Part shown: positions 15,973 to 25,193 of the stretch, in pieces
Layout of the letters: every line of letters begins with the position of its first letter
Position numbering within the stretch: position 1 is the first letter of the stretch
DNA from: Desulfitobacterium_A nosdiversum
GTDB taxonomy: Bacteria; Bacillota; Desulfitobacteriia; Desulfitobacteriales; Desulfitobacteriaceae
Length of the DNA: 64,000 nt
Direction: 5' to 3'
NCBI RefSeq assembly: GCF_049860565.1
Contig: NZ_CP172056.1
Span: forward strand, 3,968,001-4,032,000
Translations under genes and position numbers: made by a program
Notes under the pieces: generated by a model
Told to the model about the DNA's origin: nothing
Seen by the model: the letters and a program-made list of their open reading frames with translations, nothing else
The model's database searches: none

Positions 15973-17493
15973 ATGAACATTGAAGATTTTATTAGCAGTA
16001 ATCCCGACCTTCAACAGATTTTGATGCAAATGCACTCAAAACTATTTGATATTCTTCCATGCGGGATTTCTATCGCTGCAGATGCCGGTTGTAAAACCAT
16101 TATTCATAATTCAGTAACAGCAAGGTTCTTACGAATCGAACCCTTGGGACAGTTCTCTTTCTCAACTCAAGGTCCCCACCCAATGAAAGTTTATCAAAAT
16201 GGCAAAATGATCCCTGCAGAAGAACTACCTATAGAACAAGCAGTAAGATTCGGAAAAGAAATTGTAGGTTGTGAATTAGAATTCGTTTGGGAAGATGGCA
16301 TAACTAAATTTGCTCGTTGGAATGCCAGTCCGATACGTGATAACGATGGAATTATTCGTGGTTGTATTGCGACTATGGGAGAAATTACCGACTACGTACA
16401 TAAATCCAGAAAATTGCGTATACGTAGGGACTATTTAGAGAAGCTGGTTGAAGAACGCACTTCTGAGCTTCGAAAATCAGAAGAACGGTTTTCTAAAATC
16501 TTTCACTCCAGCCCAAATACACTAATGATCGTTCGAAAATCCGACTTCCGTTTGATTGATGTTAATCAACGGGCTTTAAAGAATAGCACGTTCTCTCGTG
16601 AAAATTTAATAGGCAATACGCTTTTTGAACTTGGGATGCCTGAAGCTCATTTTCTACAGTTTAAGGATAAGTTAGAGGAAAATAGTTCAATTGAAAATAT
16701 GGAGTTTTCATTTTTGAGGAATGAAAATGAAGTAACATATCTTTTATCAGCAGAGAAGATGGAACTGGACAATGAAGAATGCTTCTTATTAACTAGAACT
16801 AATATTACAAAAAATAAACAAGTAGAAAAAGAAATGGCTCGACTGGACCGCCTAAATTTAGTTGGAAAAATGGCGGCTGGCATCGCTCATGAAATTAGAA
16901 ATCCCATGACAACCGTTAGAGGATATCTTCAGGTTATGGGAGCAAAAACTGAATTTAAATCGTATTCGTCTGCGTTTGGAATTATGATGGATGAAATTGA
17001 CCATGCTAATTCAATTATCACTAAATACCTGTCACTTGCATGCCATAAACCAAATAATCCCAGCTATCAAAATATCGATAAAATCTTAGACGATCTATAT
17101 CCACTATTAAGGGCAGAGGCCAGTAAACAACAAAAAGAAGTTGTGCTTGAAACGATGGATACTCCTAAAATTCTATTAAACGCGAACGAAATTGTTCAGT
17201 TAACACTTAACTTAGCTCAAAACGGACTTGACGCAATGAAAGAGAATGGCAGGCTTTCTGTTCGTACCTATACTCAAGATGAGCAGGTGGTATTAAGTGT
17301 AAAAGATGAGGGTACCGGCATTCCGCGAGAGAACATAGAAAAACTGGGAATACCCTTTTTTACAACAAAAGATAATCATACAGGACTGGGATTAGCTACT
17401 AGCTATAATATTGTTCATAGGCATCATGGAAAATTTAAAGTACAGAGTGGATCCGGCGGAACTGAATTTCTTGTATATTTCCCAATTAAGTAA
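15973..17493 (+). CDS. PAS-domain sensor histidine kinase
   Basis: 506 residues from ATG 15973, preceded by GGAGG at good spacing; an upstream ATG at 15913 has none. It has no membrane segment. Two PAS-like domains (residues 15-160 and 185-295) are joined by a coiled coil (RDYLEKLVEERTSELRKSEE), followed by the HisKA H-box MAAGIAHEIRNPMTTVRGYL (phospho-His near residue 310) and an HATPase_c domain with NGLDAMKENG, DEGTGIP, FFTTKDNHTGLGLA. The catalytic part resembles sporulation kinases that start the Spo0F/Spo0A phosphorelay. No response regulator is adjacent, which fits an orphan phosphorelay kinase. Signal unknown. Confidence 0.9.
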   Translation: MNIEDFISSNPDLQQILMQMHSKLFDILPCGISIAADAGCKTIIHNSVTARFLRIEPLGQFSFSTQGPHPMKVYQNGKMIPAEELPIEQAVRFGKEIVGCELEFVWEDGITKFARWNASPIRDNDGIIRGCIATMGEITDYVHKSRKLRIRRDYLEKLVEERTSELRKSEERFSKIFHSSPNTLMIVRKSDFRLIDVNQRALKNSTFSRENLIGNTLFELGMPEAHFLQFKDKLEENSSIENMEFSFLRNENEVTYLLSAEKMELDNEECFLLTRTNITKNKQVEKEMARLDRLNLVGKMAAGIAHEIRNPMTTVRGYLQVMGAKTEFKSYSSAFGIMMDEIDHANSIITKYLSLACHKPNNPSYQNIDKILDDLYPLLRAEASKQQKEVVLETMDTPKILLNANEIVQLTLNLAQNGLDAMKENGRLSVRTYTQDEQVVLSVKDEGTGIPRENIEKLGIPFFTTKDNHTGLGLATSYNIVHRHHGKFKVQSGSGGTEFLVYFPIK

Positions 17494-17503
17494 TAGACAT
17501 CGT

Positions 17504-18589
17504 TTATATTTCTTTGATCGGCGTTCCAGTGAAAAGTTTACCGCTTATCACACCTAAAAGAGTTTGACTAAAAGTATATAGCCAAAGCAAGCTTAAAAGG
17601 GCGGTCAAAAAAGCTGCATAACCCGAAGTTAGCTGAGTTGCATAGATCGAAGCTATTTTTTGACTGGCAAGAGTATAGGCTGCCAGAGGAAAAATAAAGG
17701 CCCACCACCCCATATTAAAAGGAATTCCACCTCGACGGACATTGTAAAAAGAAATAAGAAGGATAATCCCCACAATCCAGATTCCAAACCCCCAAACAAC
17801 GACTGCGACTAGATCGGAAAGTTCCGTTGAGGCTAAAACGCCCATCATTTGAGCATTTTTTGACGCATCAATGATTGCACAAACGGCCAAGCCAACTGCG
17901 CTCAGGAAAATACCAAAAGACGGTGTCGTTTCTGCCGAAGGGAGAGCATGCAGCGCTAAACGCACAAAAACAATGGCACTGATAAAAATAAAGAGGAAAA
18001 AGCCAATTCCAAATAGGCTCGCATTGACAATCAAGATCGATAAACTCCATGCCGGATGATACTTAATCGTAAGTGTAAGCACCGGATTACCAATCAGGGA
18101 AACAGCCATATTCGCAATGGGGGCCATAATCCAAGAGAAATTGATCATCTGGGGTTTTGGTGTTTCTTCCACCCGCAGAATTCTAAACGTAGTGTAAAAC
18201 GTAAAAAAGCTCACGCCGAAAATAGCAAAAATCCAAATCATAAAGATTAGATTATAGGTTATCGCACTATCTAAATACTGACTCCAGATCAAATAAATAT
18301 TTGTTCCAAAGATCGCAGTCCCAATAGGCATTGTCACAAAGAAATTACCTGTAAGGGGATGTTGCAGATCACGACGGACATAATCAAAATACTTGATCCA
18401 GCGGATGATCCAGGGAATTATGACGATAAAATAAAGAATACCCGTAAGAGCCGCCAATCCCGTTCCCATAGGCTTTCCTAATGGAAAAGAATTCTGCCAA
18501 AGATATAGGATATTTGAAAAACCTCCGGTACCCATAATAACAGCAAACCAGGCCGGAGCAAAATGCTTTATAAGATGACGTTCCTGCAC
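17504..18589 (-). CDS. TDT-family (TehA/SLAC1-like) transporter
   Basis: 361 residues with ten membrane helices. The N-terminal FAPAWFAVIMGTGGFSN is the family signature of the tellurite-resistance/dicarboxylate transporter family, whose members export or import malate, sulfite or small anions. The start at 18589 (MQERHLIKHF) is the first Met of the hydrophobic region. The gene is convergent with the kinase at 15973-17493, only ten bases apart. Substrate cannot be assigned from sequence; in sulfur-metabolising anaerobes sulfite or a dicarboxylate is plausible. Confidence 0.85.
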   Translation of the reverse strand: MQERHLIKHFAPAWFAVIMGTGGFSNILYLWQNSFPLGKPMGTGLAALTGILYFIVIIPWIIRWIKYFDYVRRDLQHPLTGNFFVTMPIGTAIFGTNIYLIWSQYLDSAITYNLIFMIWIFAIFGVSFFTFYTTFRILRVEETPKPQMINFSWIMAPIANMAVSLIGNPVLTLTIKYHPAWSLSILIVNASLFGIGFFLFIFISAIVFVRLALHALPSAETTPSFGIFLSAVGLAVCAIIDASKNAQMMGVLASTELSDLVAVVVWGFGIWIVGIILLISFYNVRRGGIPFNMGWWAFIFPLAAYTLASQKIASIYATQLTSGYAAFLTALLSLLWLYTFSQTLLGVISGKLFTGTPIKEI

Positions 18590-18682
18590 AAGCGTTGCTC
18601 CTCCTCTATTAACATCAAATCTTCTCTTATCTTTTATTCAAATTAAAGGATATCAGATTTGTCAGTAATATTCACTAATAAT

Positions 18683-18722
18683 AACCCCCTAAAGTATTAC
18701 CTTTTAATACTCTAGGGGGTTT
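18683..18722. terminator. Bidirectional intrinsic terminator
   Basis: AACCCCCTAAAGTATTA (18683-18699) pairs with TAATACTCTAGGGGGTT (18705-18721), with one mismatch. It ends the DUF2089/YvlD operon read on the minus strand. Confidence 0.75.
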
Positions 18723-18757
18723 TACATTTTTAATGATATACCTAAAAACTTATTTGT

Positions 18758-19102
18758 TTAATTAGGCCGGGCTATTATTTTCTTATAACCCCAGTTTCCT
18801 AAAGAAATAAGGATGGCGGTAAACAATGCAGCTTTAAAACCTGGGACATAAAACCCTGGCATAAGTCCACTGGTTAGCTGAATCATCCAGGCATTAATAA
18901 CGAGCGTAAAAAGCCCTAAGGTTACTAGATTAAGGGGAATCGCTAAAAGTATCAGTAACGGACGAATGACCATGTTGATTAAAGCAAGAATTATCCCTGC
19001 ACCTAAGAAATGAAGAGGAGTTGCCGCTATGATCGGTAAAAATTGAGCTGCAAGAAAAAAGGCTAACGTATTGATAAGAGCACGGGTTATTTGTTTTTTC
19101 AT
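18758..19102 (-). CDS. YvlD-like (phage-holin 4_2 family) membrane protein
   Basis: 114 residues from ATG 19102 (GAGGGGATTCGC upstream). Four membrane helices and the conserved LALINMVIRPLLILLAIPLN block are typical of the YvlD/PF04020 family. It is the last gene of an operon with a DUF2089 regulator and YvlB-type SHOCT-like proteins. In Bacillus yvlA-D sits beside envelope-stress (LiaR-like) functions, so a membrane-stress role is likely but not shown here. Confidence 0.85.
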   Translation of the reverse strand: MKKQITRALINTLAFFLAAQFLPIIAATPLHFLGAGIILALINMVIRPLLILLAIPLNLVTLGLFTLVINAWMIQLTSGLMPGFYVPGFKAALFTAILISLGNWGYKKIIARPN

Positions 19103-19116
19103 GCGAATCCCCTCAT

Positions 19117-19443
19117 TCATCTTAAGTGTATTTTTACCTGAACGTCTCCAGTATCCACGTCAACAACGTCAAGTCCCTTATGATGGCTTAGATCCTTTAA
19201 AAGGATATTCGCAGTTCTAATTATCCTGCTCGGATAAAGCGTTCTGATCCAATTCATATGTCTTTTTGACGCCGGTTCGTGCGGAATCGGAACAAATCGC
19301 AAGGCTGTTTCTCCAATCCTTATTAAATCTGCCAAAGCCTCAAACCATTCATCAACAACACGCAGAGGTATTGGGAATCTAAAGTTTCTCTGGCCCTGTA
19401 ACCTGACCCGAACGATCAGAAAGTAAGCCGAGTTAGTCCACAT
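19117..19443 (-). CDS. Hypothetical protein of the YvlB/DUF2089 operon
   Basis: 108 residues from ATG 19443, which overlaps the previous stop by 11 bases and has AAGG nine bases upstream. The sequence (RVRLQGQRNFRFPIPLRVVD at the start; GLDVVDVDTGDVQVKIHLR at the end) resembles the second half of its neighbour (residues 55-147), which also moves from an RVRV strand to a C-terminal V-x-V-E-V-x-V strand. It may be a duplicated module of the same fold. Function unknown; translational coupling suggests it works with the SHOCT-like protein. Confidence 0.7.
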   Translation of the reverse strand: MWTNSAYFLIVRVRLQGQRNFRFPIPLRVVDEWFEALADLIRIGETALRFVPIPHEPASKRHMNWIRTLYPSRIIRTANILLKDLSHHKGLDVVDVDTGDVQVKIHLR

Positions 19444-19876
19444 ACACTTCAACCTTGATTTTTCCTTCTTGCGGATCGGCTACCTCAACATCCACAATTT
19501 TTCCGTCTACGCTTTCTTCGACCAGGCGGACAAGGCCTTCAACATCAAGGGCTTGAAGATCGAGACCTTTTTGTTCAAATTCTGCACGTTTATCGGCAGG
19601 AACAAAACTCATAGCATAAACAACCAGCTTTGAGGCCGAGCGCAACAAACTAAAGGGTACATTAACATTAACCTTTAACGTTTTCTCTCCGATAACCCGA
19701 ACCCGCAAAAAACGATCCATCGCTGATGGGGTATGTTTTTCTCCCTCAGTCAGCGAAGGAGAAGGCATAGCTTCCTCACTGTTTTCTTCAATCGCCTTCA
19801 GCAAATCCATGCCCTCGGATGCTGTTAGTTTTCCCTCTTGAATCATCTCTAAAATCTTCATTTTTTCATTGCTCAT
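19433..19876 (-). CDS. SHOCT-like (YvlB-type) domain protein
   Basis: 147 residues. The N-terminal helix pair (MKILEMIQEGKLTASEGMDLLKAI) is a SHOCT-like/YvlB domain, followed by a basic linker and a beta-rich C-terminal domain ending KIVDVEVADPQEGKIKVEVYVD. Its start overlaps the stop of the DUF2089 gene by one base, so the two are translationally coupled. Such proteins act with DUF2089 regulators in membrane-stress operons, possibly as an anti-regulator, which is inference. Confidence 0.8.
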   Translation of the reverse strand: MSNEKMKILEMIQEGKLTASEGMDLLKAIEENSEEAMPSPSLTEGEKHTPSAMDRFLRVRVIGEKTLKVNVNVPFSLLRSASKLVVYAMSFVPADKRAEFEQKGLDLQALDVEGLVRLVEESVDGKIVDVEVADPQEGKIKVEVYVD

Positions 19877-20268
19877 TATGACCGCTCCTTTCTCATTTGG
19901 CGAGCCGCTTCTTCCGGTGAAATTTCCCCGCGTTCGAGGGCTTCAAGAATATCTTGCCGACGCAGGCTTTCTCCTTGAGAGTCCTTTTCCCGCTCTCCTT
20001 CTACCCGATATCCCAATGCCTCAATGACGCTATCTAAGCGGCCGCGAACCGTGGGATAGGATATTCCTAACTCTTTTTCAACCTCTTTAATATTGCCCCG
20101 GCATTTAATAAACGCTTCTACGAAAATGAGCTGCTCGGCTGGAAGTTTACAAAATTTGCACGTGCTGAACTCACCTTCAATTTTTGTTGGGCAATGGGTA
20201 CACATTAGTTTCGTTATCTGCATTTCATGATCACATACCGGACACCGATGAGGCATTTTGTAATCCAA
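19876..20268 (-). CDS. DUF2089-family zinc-ribbon transcriptional regulator
   Basis: About 130 residues. A Cys-rich N-terminus (CPVCDHEMQITKLMCTHC, then CKFC) forms a zinc ribbon; residues 60-95 hold a helix-turn-helix (NIKEVEKELGISYPTVRGRL) and the C-terminus a second SHOCT-like helix pair (ILEALERGEISPEEAARQM). I chose TTG 20268, eight bases after GAGG; the GTG and ATG further upstream overlap the ribosome site. It heads a four-gene operon and likely controls it from the promoter at 20316-20344. Confidence 0.85.
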   Translation of the reverse strand: MDYKMPHRCPVCDHEMQITKLMCTHCPTKIEGEFSTCKFCKLPAEQLIFVEAFIKCRGNIKEVEKELGISYPTVRGRLDSVIEALGYRVEGEREKDSQGESLRRQDILEALERGEISPEEAARQMRKERS

Positions 20269-20315
20269 AACCATCACCTCTGCTTTATACTGGCTAAATC
20301 TCTTTCCTGATTAAG

Positions 20316-20344
20316 ATCATAACGCTAAATATCAATAATGTCAA
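20316..20344 (-). promoter_or_regulatory. Sigma-A promoter of the DUF2089 operon
   Basis: TTGACA and TATGAT on the minus strand, exactly 17 bases apart (complements 20339-20344 and 20316-20321), about 45 bases upstream of the start codon. The rest of the gap to 20480 is very AT-rich with no gene. Confidence 0.75.
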
Positions 20345-20485
20345 TCAATAACTTAATATATTTAATATATAACTTAACTTTATTTATATTATAGTTCAAA
20401 TTGTATAATTCTAACCGCTAGCGCTTTTAAAAATCATTTGTAATAGCTCTCTAATATAAATTGCCTAAACTGAACTACAAATAAA

Positions 20486-20537
20486 CGACCGACTGATTAT
20501 TGATCTAGACTTACTCAGATCAGTAATCAGTCGGTCG
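20486..20537 (-). terminator. Terminator of the ligase/FixABCX operon
   Basis: CGACCGACTGATTA (20486-20499) pairs exactly with TAATCAGTCGGTCG (20524-20537), extended by TGATCT/AGATCA. Read on the minus strand it is followed by TTTATTT. It lies just past the last gene of the long operon that starts at 29514. Confidence 0.75.
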
Positions 20538-20585
20538 CTGATAAATCCCATATCAAATGTTTTATGACTAATGAAAAAATCATAT

Positions 20586-21557
20586 CTATATTTTATTCGG
20601 CTCATAATAAAGATTTCCTTTTATATTGCGCCTCTTTAAGTTCTTTTTATGAGTTAAGTGTTCAAGATGCGTAAGCGTCTCACTCACAGCCATAAACCTC
20701 TGCATCTTAGAGAAATCCTCCCATTTCTCCTTGATATTCCAATGGAGATTGGCCGCAGTCTCATACGGCGTCATATTTCCTTTAGCCATTAAATCTTTAG
20801 TTTCCTGAATTCGTTCCTCACAAAGAGAAATTAGCTCTTTGATCCGCTTTCGATGGTTTGTAATCAAATTGAAGTGTCCTGTAAATAAAAACTTAACGTT
20901 CAGAGCATAGACCTTAGCCAAACTTTTCATATATATACCTAAAGCATCCTGCTCAAATCCCCAGAACATCACACTGGGACTTATATGATCAAGAATATGA
21001 TCTCCGCAGAAAAATAACTTTTGCTTTCTTTCGTATAGGCCGATATGTCCGGGAGTATGGCCTGGTATATTTACGACTTCAAACACAAAATCGCCGATAT
21101 TCAGCGTATCCCCTTCCCTTAGAGGATGAAAGACAACTTCTTTTGTTGAATTATCCCCATACAGGTTAGCCAATGAAGGGAAAATTTCCTTTTCCAAGGA
21201 TAACATTTCAGCTAAAACCTCAAATGGAGCTTTTTTTTCCTTTAACATGATGGAGTTTAATAATTCTCTATCTGTTTGGCCAATGTAAACTGAAGCTCCT
21301 AATTTTTGAAGATACAGGGCCATACCCGCATGGTCTGAATGCATATGGGTTAAAATCAGATCTGTCTTTTTAAGATCAATATTCAATTCCCTTATACCCT
21401 CTAGGATCGCTGCTCTGCCTGCTTCTGTATTGAATCCCGTATCCACCATAAGATTTCGCTGATCCGATACAATGATATAACTGTTTATGGTTTTAAGAGG
21501 GAAATCAGGCAGAGGAATTTCATTCCGATAAACCTTTGGGTATACTTCTGTCAGCAA
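20586..21557 (-). CDS. MBL-fold metallo-hydrolase
   Basis: 323 residues from TTG 21557, eight bases after AGGAG; the ATG at 21584 lies inside the ligase gene without a ribosome site. The metallo-beta-lactamase signature THMHSDHAG (H-x-H-x-D-H) near residue 75, then NIPGHTPGHIGLY and FCGDHILDHISP, show the two-metal site of a thioesterase/lactonase/glyoxalase-II-like hydrolase. It closes the CoA-pathway operon twelve bases after the acyl-CoA ligase, so a thioesterase or product-releasing role on a CoA ester is plausible. Confidence 0.9.
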   Translation of the reverse strand: MLTEVYPKVYRNEIPLPDFPLKTINSYIIVSDQRNLMVDTGFNTEAGRAAILEGIRELNIDLKKTDLILTHMHSDHAGMALYLQKLGASVYIGQTDRELLNSIMLKEKKAPFEVLAEMLSLEKEIFPSLANLYGDNSTKEVVFHPLREGDTLNIGDFVFEVVNIPGHTPGHIGLYERKQKLFFCGDHILDHISPSVMFWGFEQDALGIYMKSLAKVYALNVKFLFTGHFNLITNHRKRIKELISLCEERIQETKDLMAKGNMTPYETAANLHWNIKEKWEDFSKMQRFMAVSETLTHLEHLTHKKNLKRRNIKGNLYYEPNKI

Positions 21558-21568
21558 ATTTTTCACTC

Positions 21569-23143
21569 CTATGAACTTTTGCAAAGGTAACTTCGAGAAA
21601 ATGCTTTATACATTTCGCGAAGCCTGAATTTCTGGATCTTTCCCGCGCTATCGATAGGAAAACTTTCGACGAAATCGACATAGCGCGGCTTTTTATAACT
21701 CGACAATTGGCTTTTACAGAGCTCTTGAATTTCTTCCAACGTAACTGAACCTCCTGTTCTGAGTTTAACTACGGCCATTACCGCCTCCCCAAACACAGGA
21801 TCAGGAACCCCAATAACAGCACAATCCAGTATCGCTGAGTGACTCCGGATAACACTCTCGACCTCCTGGGCAAAAACGTTTTCTCCGCCGGTTTTAATCA
21901 TGTCCTTCTTGCGGTCCATGATATAATAATAACCTTCTTCGTCCTGCTTGAACATGTCCCCGGTATGGACCCAGCCATCTTTAAAGGCCTTCGCCGTTAA
22001 CTCCGGCTGATTATAATACCCTGACATAACGGAAGGACCCCTTGCAATACACTCCCCGACCTCTCCGACAGGTACATCCTTGCCTTCCTCATCCACAATT
22101 CGGAGCTCAATAAGAGGCATGGCTTTACCAATACTTTTCGTCTTTTCCGGATGAGTATGAGCCAATTCACGGGTAAGCACGATATTCGTACCCGCTCCTG
22201 ACTCTGTTTGGCCCCAGCCATAATTCACTTCGCAATTGGGAAAAGCATTATAGGTTTTGAAAATAATATCCGGAGAAGTACCGCCTGCCGACATCTGAAC
22301 ATATTTTACCGAAGTCAGATCAAAGGTCTTAATATTGGGGACATCATATAGTCTAAGGTAAGTGACTGGAGGAAGCAATAATAAATAAGTGACTTTATAG
22401 TCCTGAATTTGCTTAAGAATATCCTCTGGATTAAAAACGTCACAAAAAACAAATTCTGCGCCCGTTGCTATTGCCGAAAGAAGCCAGGACATTCCTCCTT
22501 GATGATGAAGCGGGCATTGAACCATCACAACCTCATCGGGATTTGCACCCATTTTGTCTTGAGTCATAATGCTAATCGTTTGGAAAATATCACTTTCATG
22601 AGTCCGCATAACCCCTTTGGAACGGCCTGTTGTTCCTCCTGTAAACTGAATTCGGCTGAGGTCGTTCCCAGAAATGGTGACATTAGGTTCAGTATTATCC
22701 ACATGAGCACATAATTGTTCATAGGAGTGCTCACCTGCAAATGATTGCCCTGATGAGACTATCATTTTTACCTGATTAAATTCTTTTTTTACCTCTGCGA
22801 CTTTATCGGCATACATATCACTGTACACAAAAGCTTTACATTCGGCCGTATCGACTAAATACTTGATTTCCTGAGAAACTAGGCGATGATTTAGGGGTAC
22901 GGCAACAGCTCCGATTTTAAAGAGCGCAAAGAGCAATTCAACGATCTGATTGCAATTTGGGAAAATAAACCCGACTTTGTCCCCTTTCGTAATTCCAAGA
23001 TCGATTAAAGAATGGGCAAGGCGGTTGACCCGATCATTAATTTCTCGGTAGGTAAACCTCCGCCCCTTGTAAAGAAGCGCTGTCTTATTAGGATATCTGT
23101 TCGCATTAAGCGTTAAGAAATACCCTACATTAATAGGAAACAT
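21569..23143 (-). CDS. Acyl-CoA ligase (CaiC-like adenylate-forming enzyme)
   Basis: 524 residues of the AMP-forming acyl-CoA synthetase family; activates a carboxylic acid to its CoA ester with ATP. Core motifs are IQFTGGTTGRSKGVMRTHES near residue 167, YGWGQTESG, HTGDMFKQDEEGYYYIMDRK and the C-terminal SAGKIQKFRLRE with the catalytic Lys. It lies in the operon with FixABCX and a CaiB-like transferase, the same set as E. coli caiC with caiB and fix. It probably starts the pathway, with CaiB-type transferases then passing CoA from product to substrate. Substrate unknown. Confidence 0.92.
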   Translation of the reverse strand: MFPINVGYFLTLNANRYPNKTALLYKGRRFTYREINDRVNRLAHSLIDLGITKGDKVGFIFPNCNQIVELLFALFKIGAVAVPLNHRLVSQEIKYLVDTAECKAFVYSDMYADKVAEVKKEFNQVKMIVSSGQSFAGEHSYEQLCAHVDNTEPNVTISGNDLSRIQFTGGTTGRSKGVMRTHESDIFQTISIMTQDKMGANPDEVVMVQCPLHHQGGMSWLLSAIATGAEFVFCDVFNPEDILKQIQDYKVTYLLLLPPVTYLRLYDVPNIKTFDLTSVKYVQMSAGGTSPDIIFKTYNAFPNCEVNYGWGQTESGAGTNIVLTRELAHTHPEKTKSIGKAMPLIELRIVDEEGKDVPVGEVGECIARGPSVMSGYYNQPELTAKAFKDGWVHTGDMFKQDEEGYYYIMDRKKDMIKTGGENVFAQEVESVIRSHSAILDCAVIGVPDPVFGEAVMAVVKLRTGGSVTLEEIQELCKSQLSSYKKPRYVDFVESFPIDSAGKIQKFRLREMYKAFSRSYLCKSS

Positions 23144-23211
23144 TATTTTATCCCTTCCTTTGCAAGGCTGTCTAATTCCTTCTTTGCTTCCTCAACAAGG
23201 GAGGTATTCTG

Positions 23212-23264
23212 GCTGTTCACCAGCACAGAACAAGAACTTCTTTTCTCTGTAACTGGTGAACAGC
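23212..23264. repeat. Long perfect hairpin carrying TGTTCAC half-sites
   Basis: GCTGTTCACCAG (23212-23223) and CTGGTGAACAGC (23253-23264) are exact complements, with inner ACAGA/TCTGT. It lies in the 144-base gap between the transporter and ligase genes. It has no T-run, so it may be an mRNA processing or stability hairpin. The arms contain the same TGTTCA/TGAACA words as the sigma-54 activator sites. Confidence 0.5.
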
Positions 23265-23287
23265 ACGTTTTAATACAATGATTTTAA

Positions 23288-24865
23288 TTAGGCCGCCCGT
23301 TTTTCCGTATCTTCAACAGGCTGAACGGGTTGACTGGGTAAGAAGATTAAGGTAAGCAGGAAGACTACTGCCGTTACTCCGAGAATAATGTAGCTCATTT
23401 TATTTAAGGCACCGACCATAGCTTGGACATTTGCCGGAGTGTAGAGATCTTGGAACTTAGTTCCCAGCTTCGTCAGCTGATCGGCTAAGGCAGGATCGAT
23501 TGTTTTACCTGCAGTCTTTCCAGCCTTTAATAAAGCAGGAATCATATCTTGACTCATTCCAGCTTTTTGAGCTGAAGTGGTAAGTTGTGCCGCCAAAGCA
23601 GTAGCGGACAAAGAACTAAATACCGCTAAACCCACAGACGACCCAGCGGGATTTCCCATATATTGAAGCATCGTGTACGTTCCCGAGCCTGCACCAAGTT
23701 TGCTGCTCGGCACAATGGATAAGGCCATTTTTATACAGGCTGGCATCATCATGCAGATTCCTGCTGTAAAGATACAAACCGCCATGGAAATATACCAAAC
23801 CGGAGTATTTGCATTAAACCGTGAAAAGGAGATAATGCCGATGAAGAAGATGGCGATACCTAATAACATGACATACTTGATTCTGATTTTATCGATGAGC
23901 TTACCGCTCGTAAATCCCGCAAGTGCTCCTGCGATATAGCTGTACATGGATACGATACCGACAACTTGCGGTCCTCCATTCGGTTTAGCATTGACGAAGA
24001 AGGAATTGGCCGTCATCGCACCCGTATTGCAAAGCTGAATGAAGAAATAGACGATAAGCGGGACAATAAAGATAGGATTTTTAAGAAGGGATAATTCAAT
24101 GAAAGGATGCGAGCTTCTCTTTTCCACATTTAAAAAGACAACCGCTAAAACGATGCCTGCCGCTAAAACACTGAGCGTTGTCGGGGAGCCGGCACCCAAA
24201 TTAGAAATTAAAGTTGTAACCGATAACAGCATACCGATCGTCAGCAGAAGCAAAATTGCGCCAATATAATCAAATGGCTTTTTCTGATTTCGAGGAGTCT
24301 CCGGAACTGCAGATGCAACCAAAATCATTCCCAGAATCGCCAAAGTGCCATTGATCAAGTAAATGGACTGCCATCCAAACCGGGTGACGACAAGACCGCC
24401 GATCAGTCCGCCTACAGCAGCACCTATTGTGCCAATGGAAGAAAAGGTTCCGAGGGCTGCTCCCCGTTTCTCCTGCGGAAAAAGATAGGAGGCATAGGCA
24501 AGCCCTGAAGAAACAACACAGGCCGACCCGACCCCCTGAATTAATCTTGCCGCCAGGAACATCGGAAAATTCACTGATGCCGCTGCCATAAACTCGCTGA
24601 ACGCAAAAACGGCCATTCCTGTAAGAACGATGCGTTTACGGCCCAATTGGTCACCAATATTTCCCCAAATCGGGCCGAAGACAATATGAGTCAAATAATA
24701 GCATAGACCAATAAAAGCGGCCGAGGCTACCGAAATGCCAAATACCTTTTGTAGAATTGGCACAACAGGAATTTGAAAAGCTAACGATTCAATAATGGTA
24801 AAGGAACCAAACAACAAACCAAGATATGCCTTCCAGGGATTCTTTACAGGTGACTGCTCACTCAT
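23288..24865 (-). CDS. MFS transporter (14-helix DHA2 type)
   Basis: 525 residues from ATG 24865, preceded by AAAGGAGG; the longer frame to 24982 overlaps fixX and has no ribosome site. The 14-helix drug:H+ antiporter-2 layout shows the loop-2/3 motif GDQLGRKRIVLTG near residue 75 and RLIQGVGSACVVSSGLAY near residue 110. A long loop occupies residues 425-490. In this operon, just after fixX and before the ligase, it more likely imports the pathway substrate or exports its product than a drug, which is inference from context. Confidence 0.9.
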   Translation of the reverse strand: MSEQSPVKNPWKAYLGLLFGSFTIIESLAFQIPVVPILQKVFGISVASAAFIGLCYYLTHIVFGPIWGNIGDQLGRKRIVLTGMAVFAFSEFMAAASVNFPMFLAARLIQGVGSACVVSSGLAYASYLFPQEKRGAALGTFSSIGTIGAAVGGLIGGLVVTRFGWQSIYLINGTLAILGMILVASAVPETPRNQKKPFDYIGAILLLLTIGMLLSVTTLISNLGAGSPTTLSVLAAGIVLAVVFLNVEKRSSHPFIELSLLKNPIFIVPLIVYFFIQLCNTGAMTANSFFVNAKPNGGPQVVGIVSMYSYIAGALAGFTSGKLIDKIRIKYVMLLGIAIFFIGIISFSRFNANTPVWYISMAVCIFTAGICMMMPACIKMALSIVPSSKLGAGSGTYTMLQYMGNPAGSSVGLAVFSSLSATALAAQLTTSAQKAGMSQDMIPALLKAGKTAGKTIDPALADQLTKLGTKFQDLYTPANVQAMVGALNKMSYIILGVTAVVFLLTLIFLPSQPVQPVEDTEKRAA

Positions 24866-24914
24866 CGTGGGTCTACCTCCTTTTTTGGTGACATTTAAGA
24901 GTTGTGCTTTTCCT

Positions 24915-25193
24915 TTAACCTTGTCGATAAATGATCCCAAACCCGCCTCTTGGGTATTTCCAGTCAATTGCTTTCTTATCACAAACCGCGCGGCAAGTTC
25001 CGCATTCTAGGCAGCCTGCCCACTCCACAATGATCTCTCCGTTTTGTTCACTGTAAAGTCCAGCCGGACAGACGTAGAGACAGCTTTTAGGTCCGCAGGA
25101 TTTACAGAGTTCATTGTTGATCAGGATATGGGGTTCTCCCTCATCCACTTCAAACTTATTTAGATTTAATTTATCCGCTAAACTCATCCTCAC
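24915..25193 (-). CDS. fixX: Ferredoxin-like protein FixX
   Basis: 92 residues with two cysteine groups: C-x2-C-x4-C-x3-CP (from LCKSCG) and CLECGTCRAVC, enough for two [4Fe-4S] clusters, and the family C-terminus KYPRGGFGIIYRQG. Start GTG 25193 overlaps the fixC stop by four bases; ATG 25187 is the alternative. FixX passes electrons between FixC and its partner in the FixABCX complex. Adjacent FixC, FixB and FixA confirm the assignment. Confidence 0.95.
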   Translation of the reverse strand: MRMSLADKLNLNKFEVDEGEPHILINNELCKSCGPKSCLYVCPAGLYSEQNGEIIVEWAGCLECGTCRAVCDKKAIDWKYPRGGFGIIYRQG

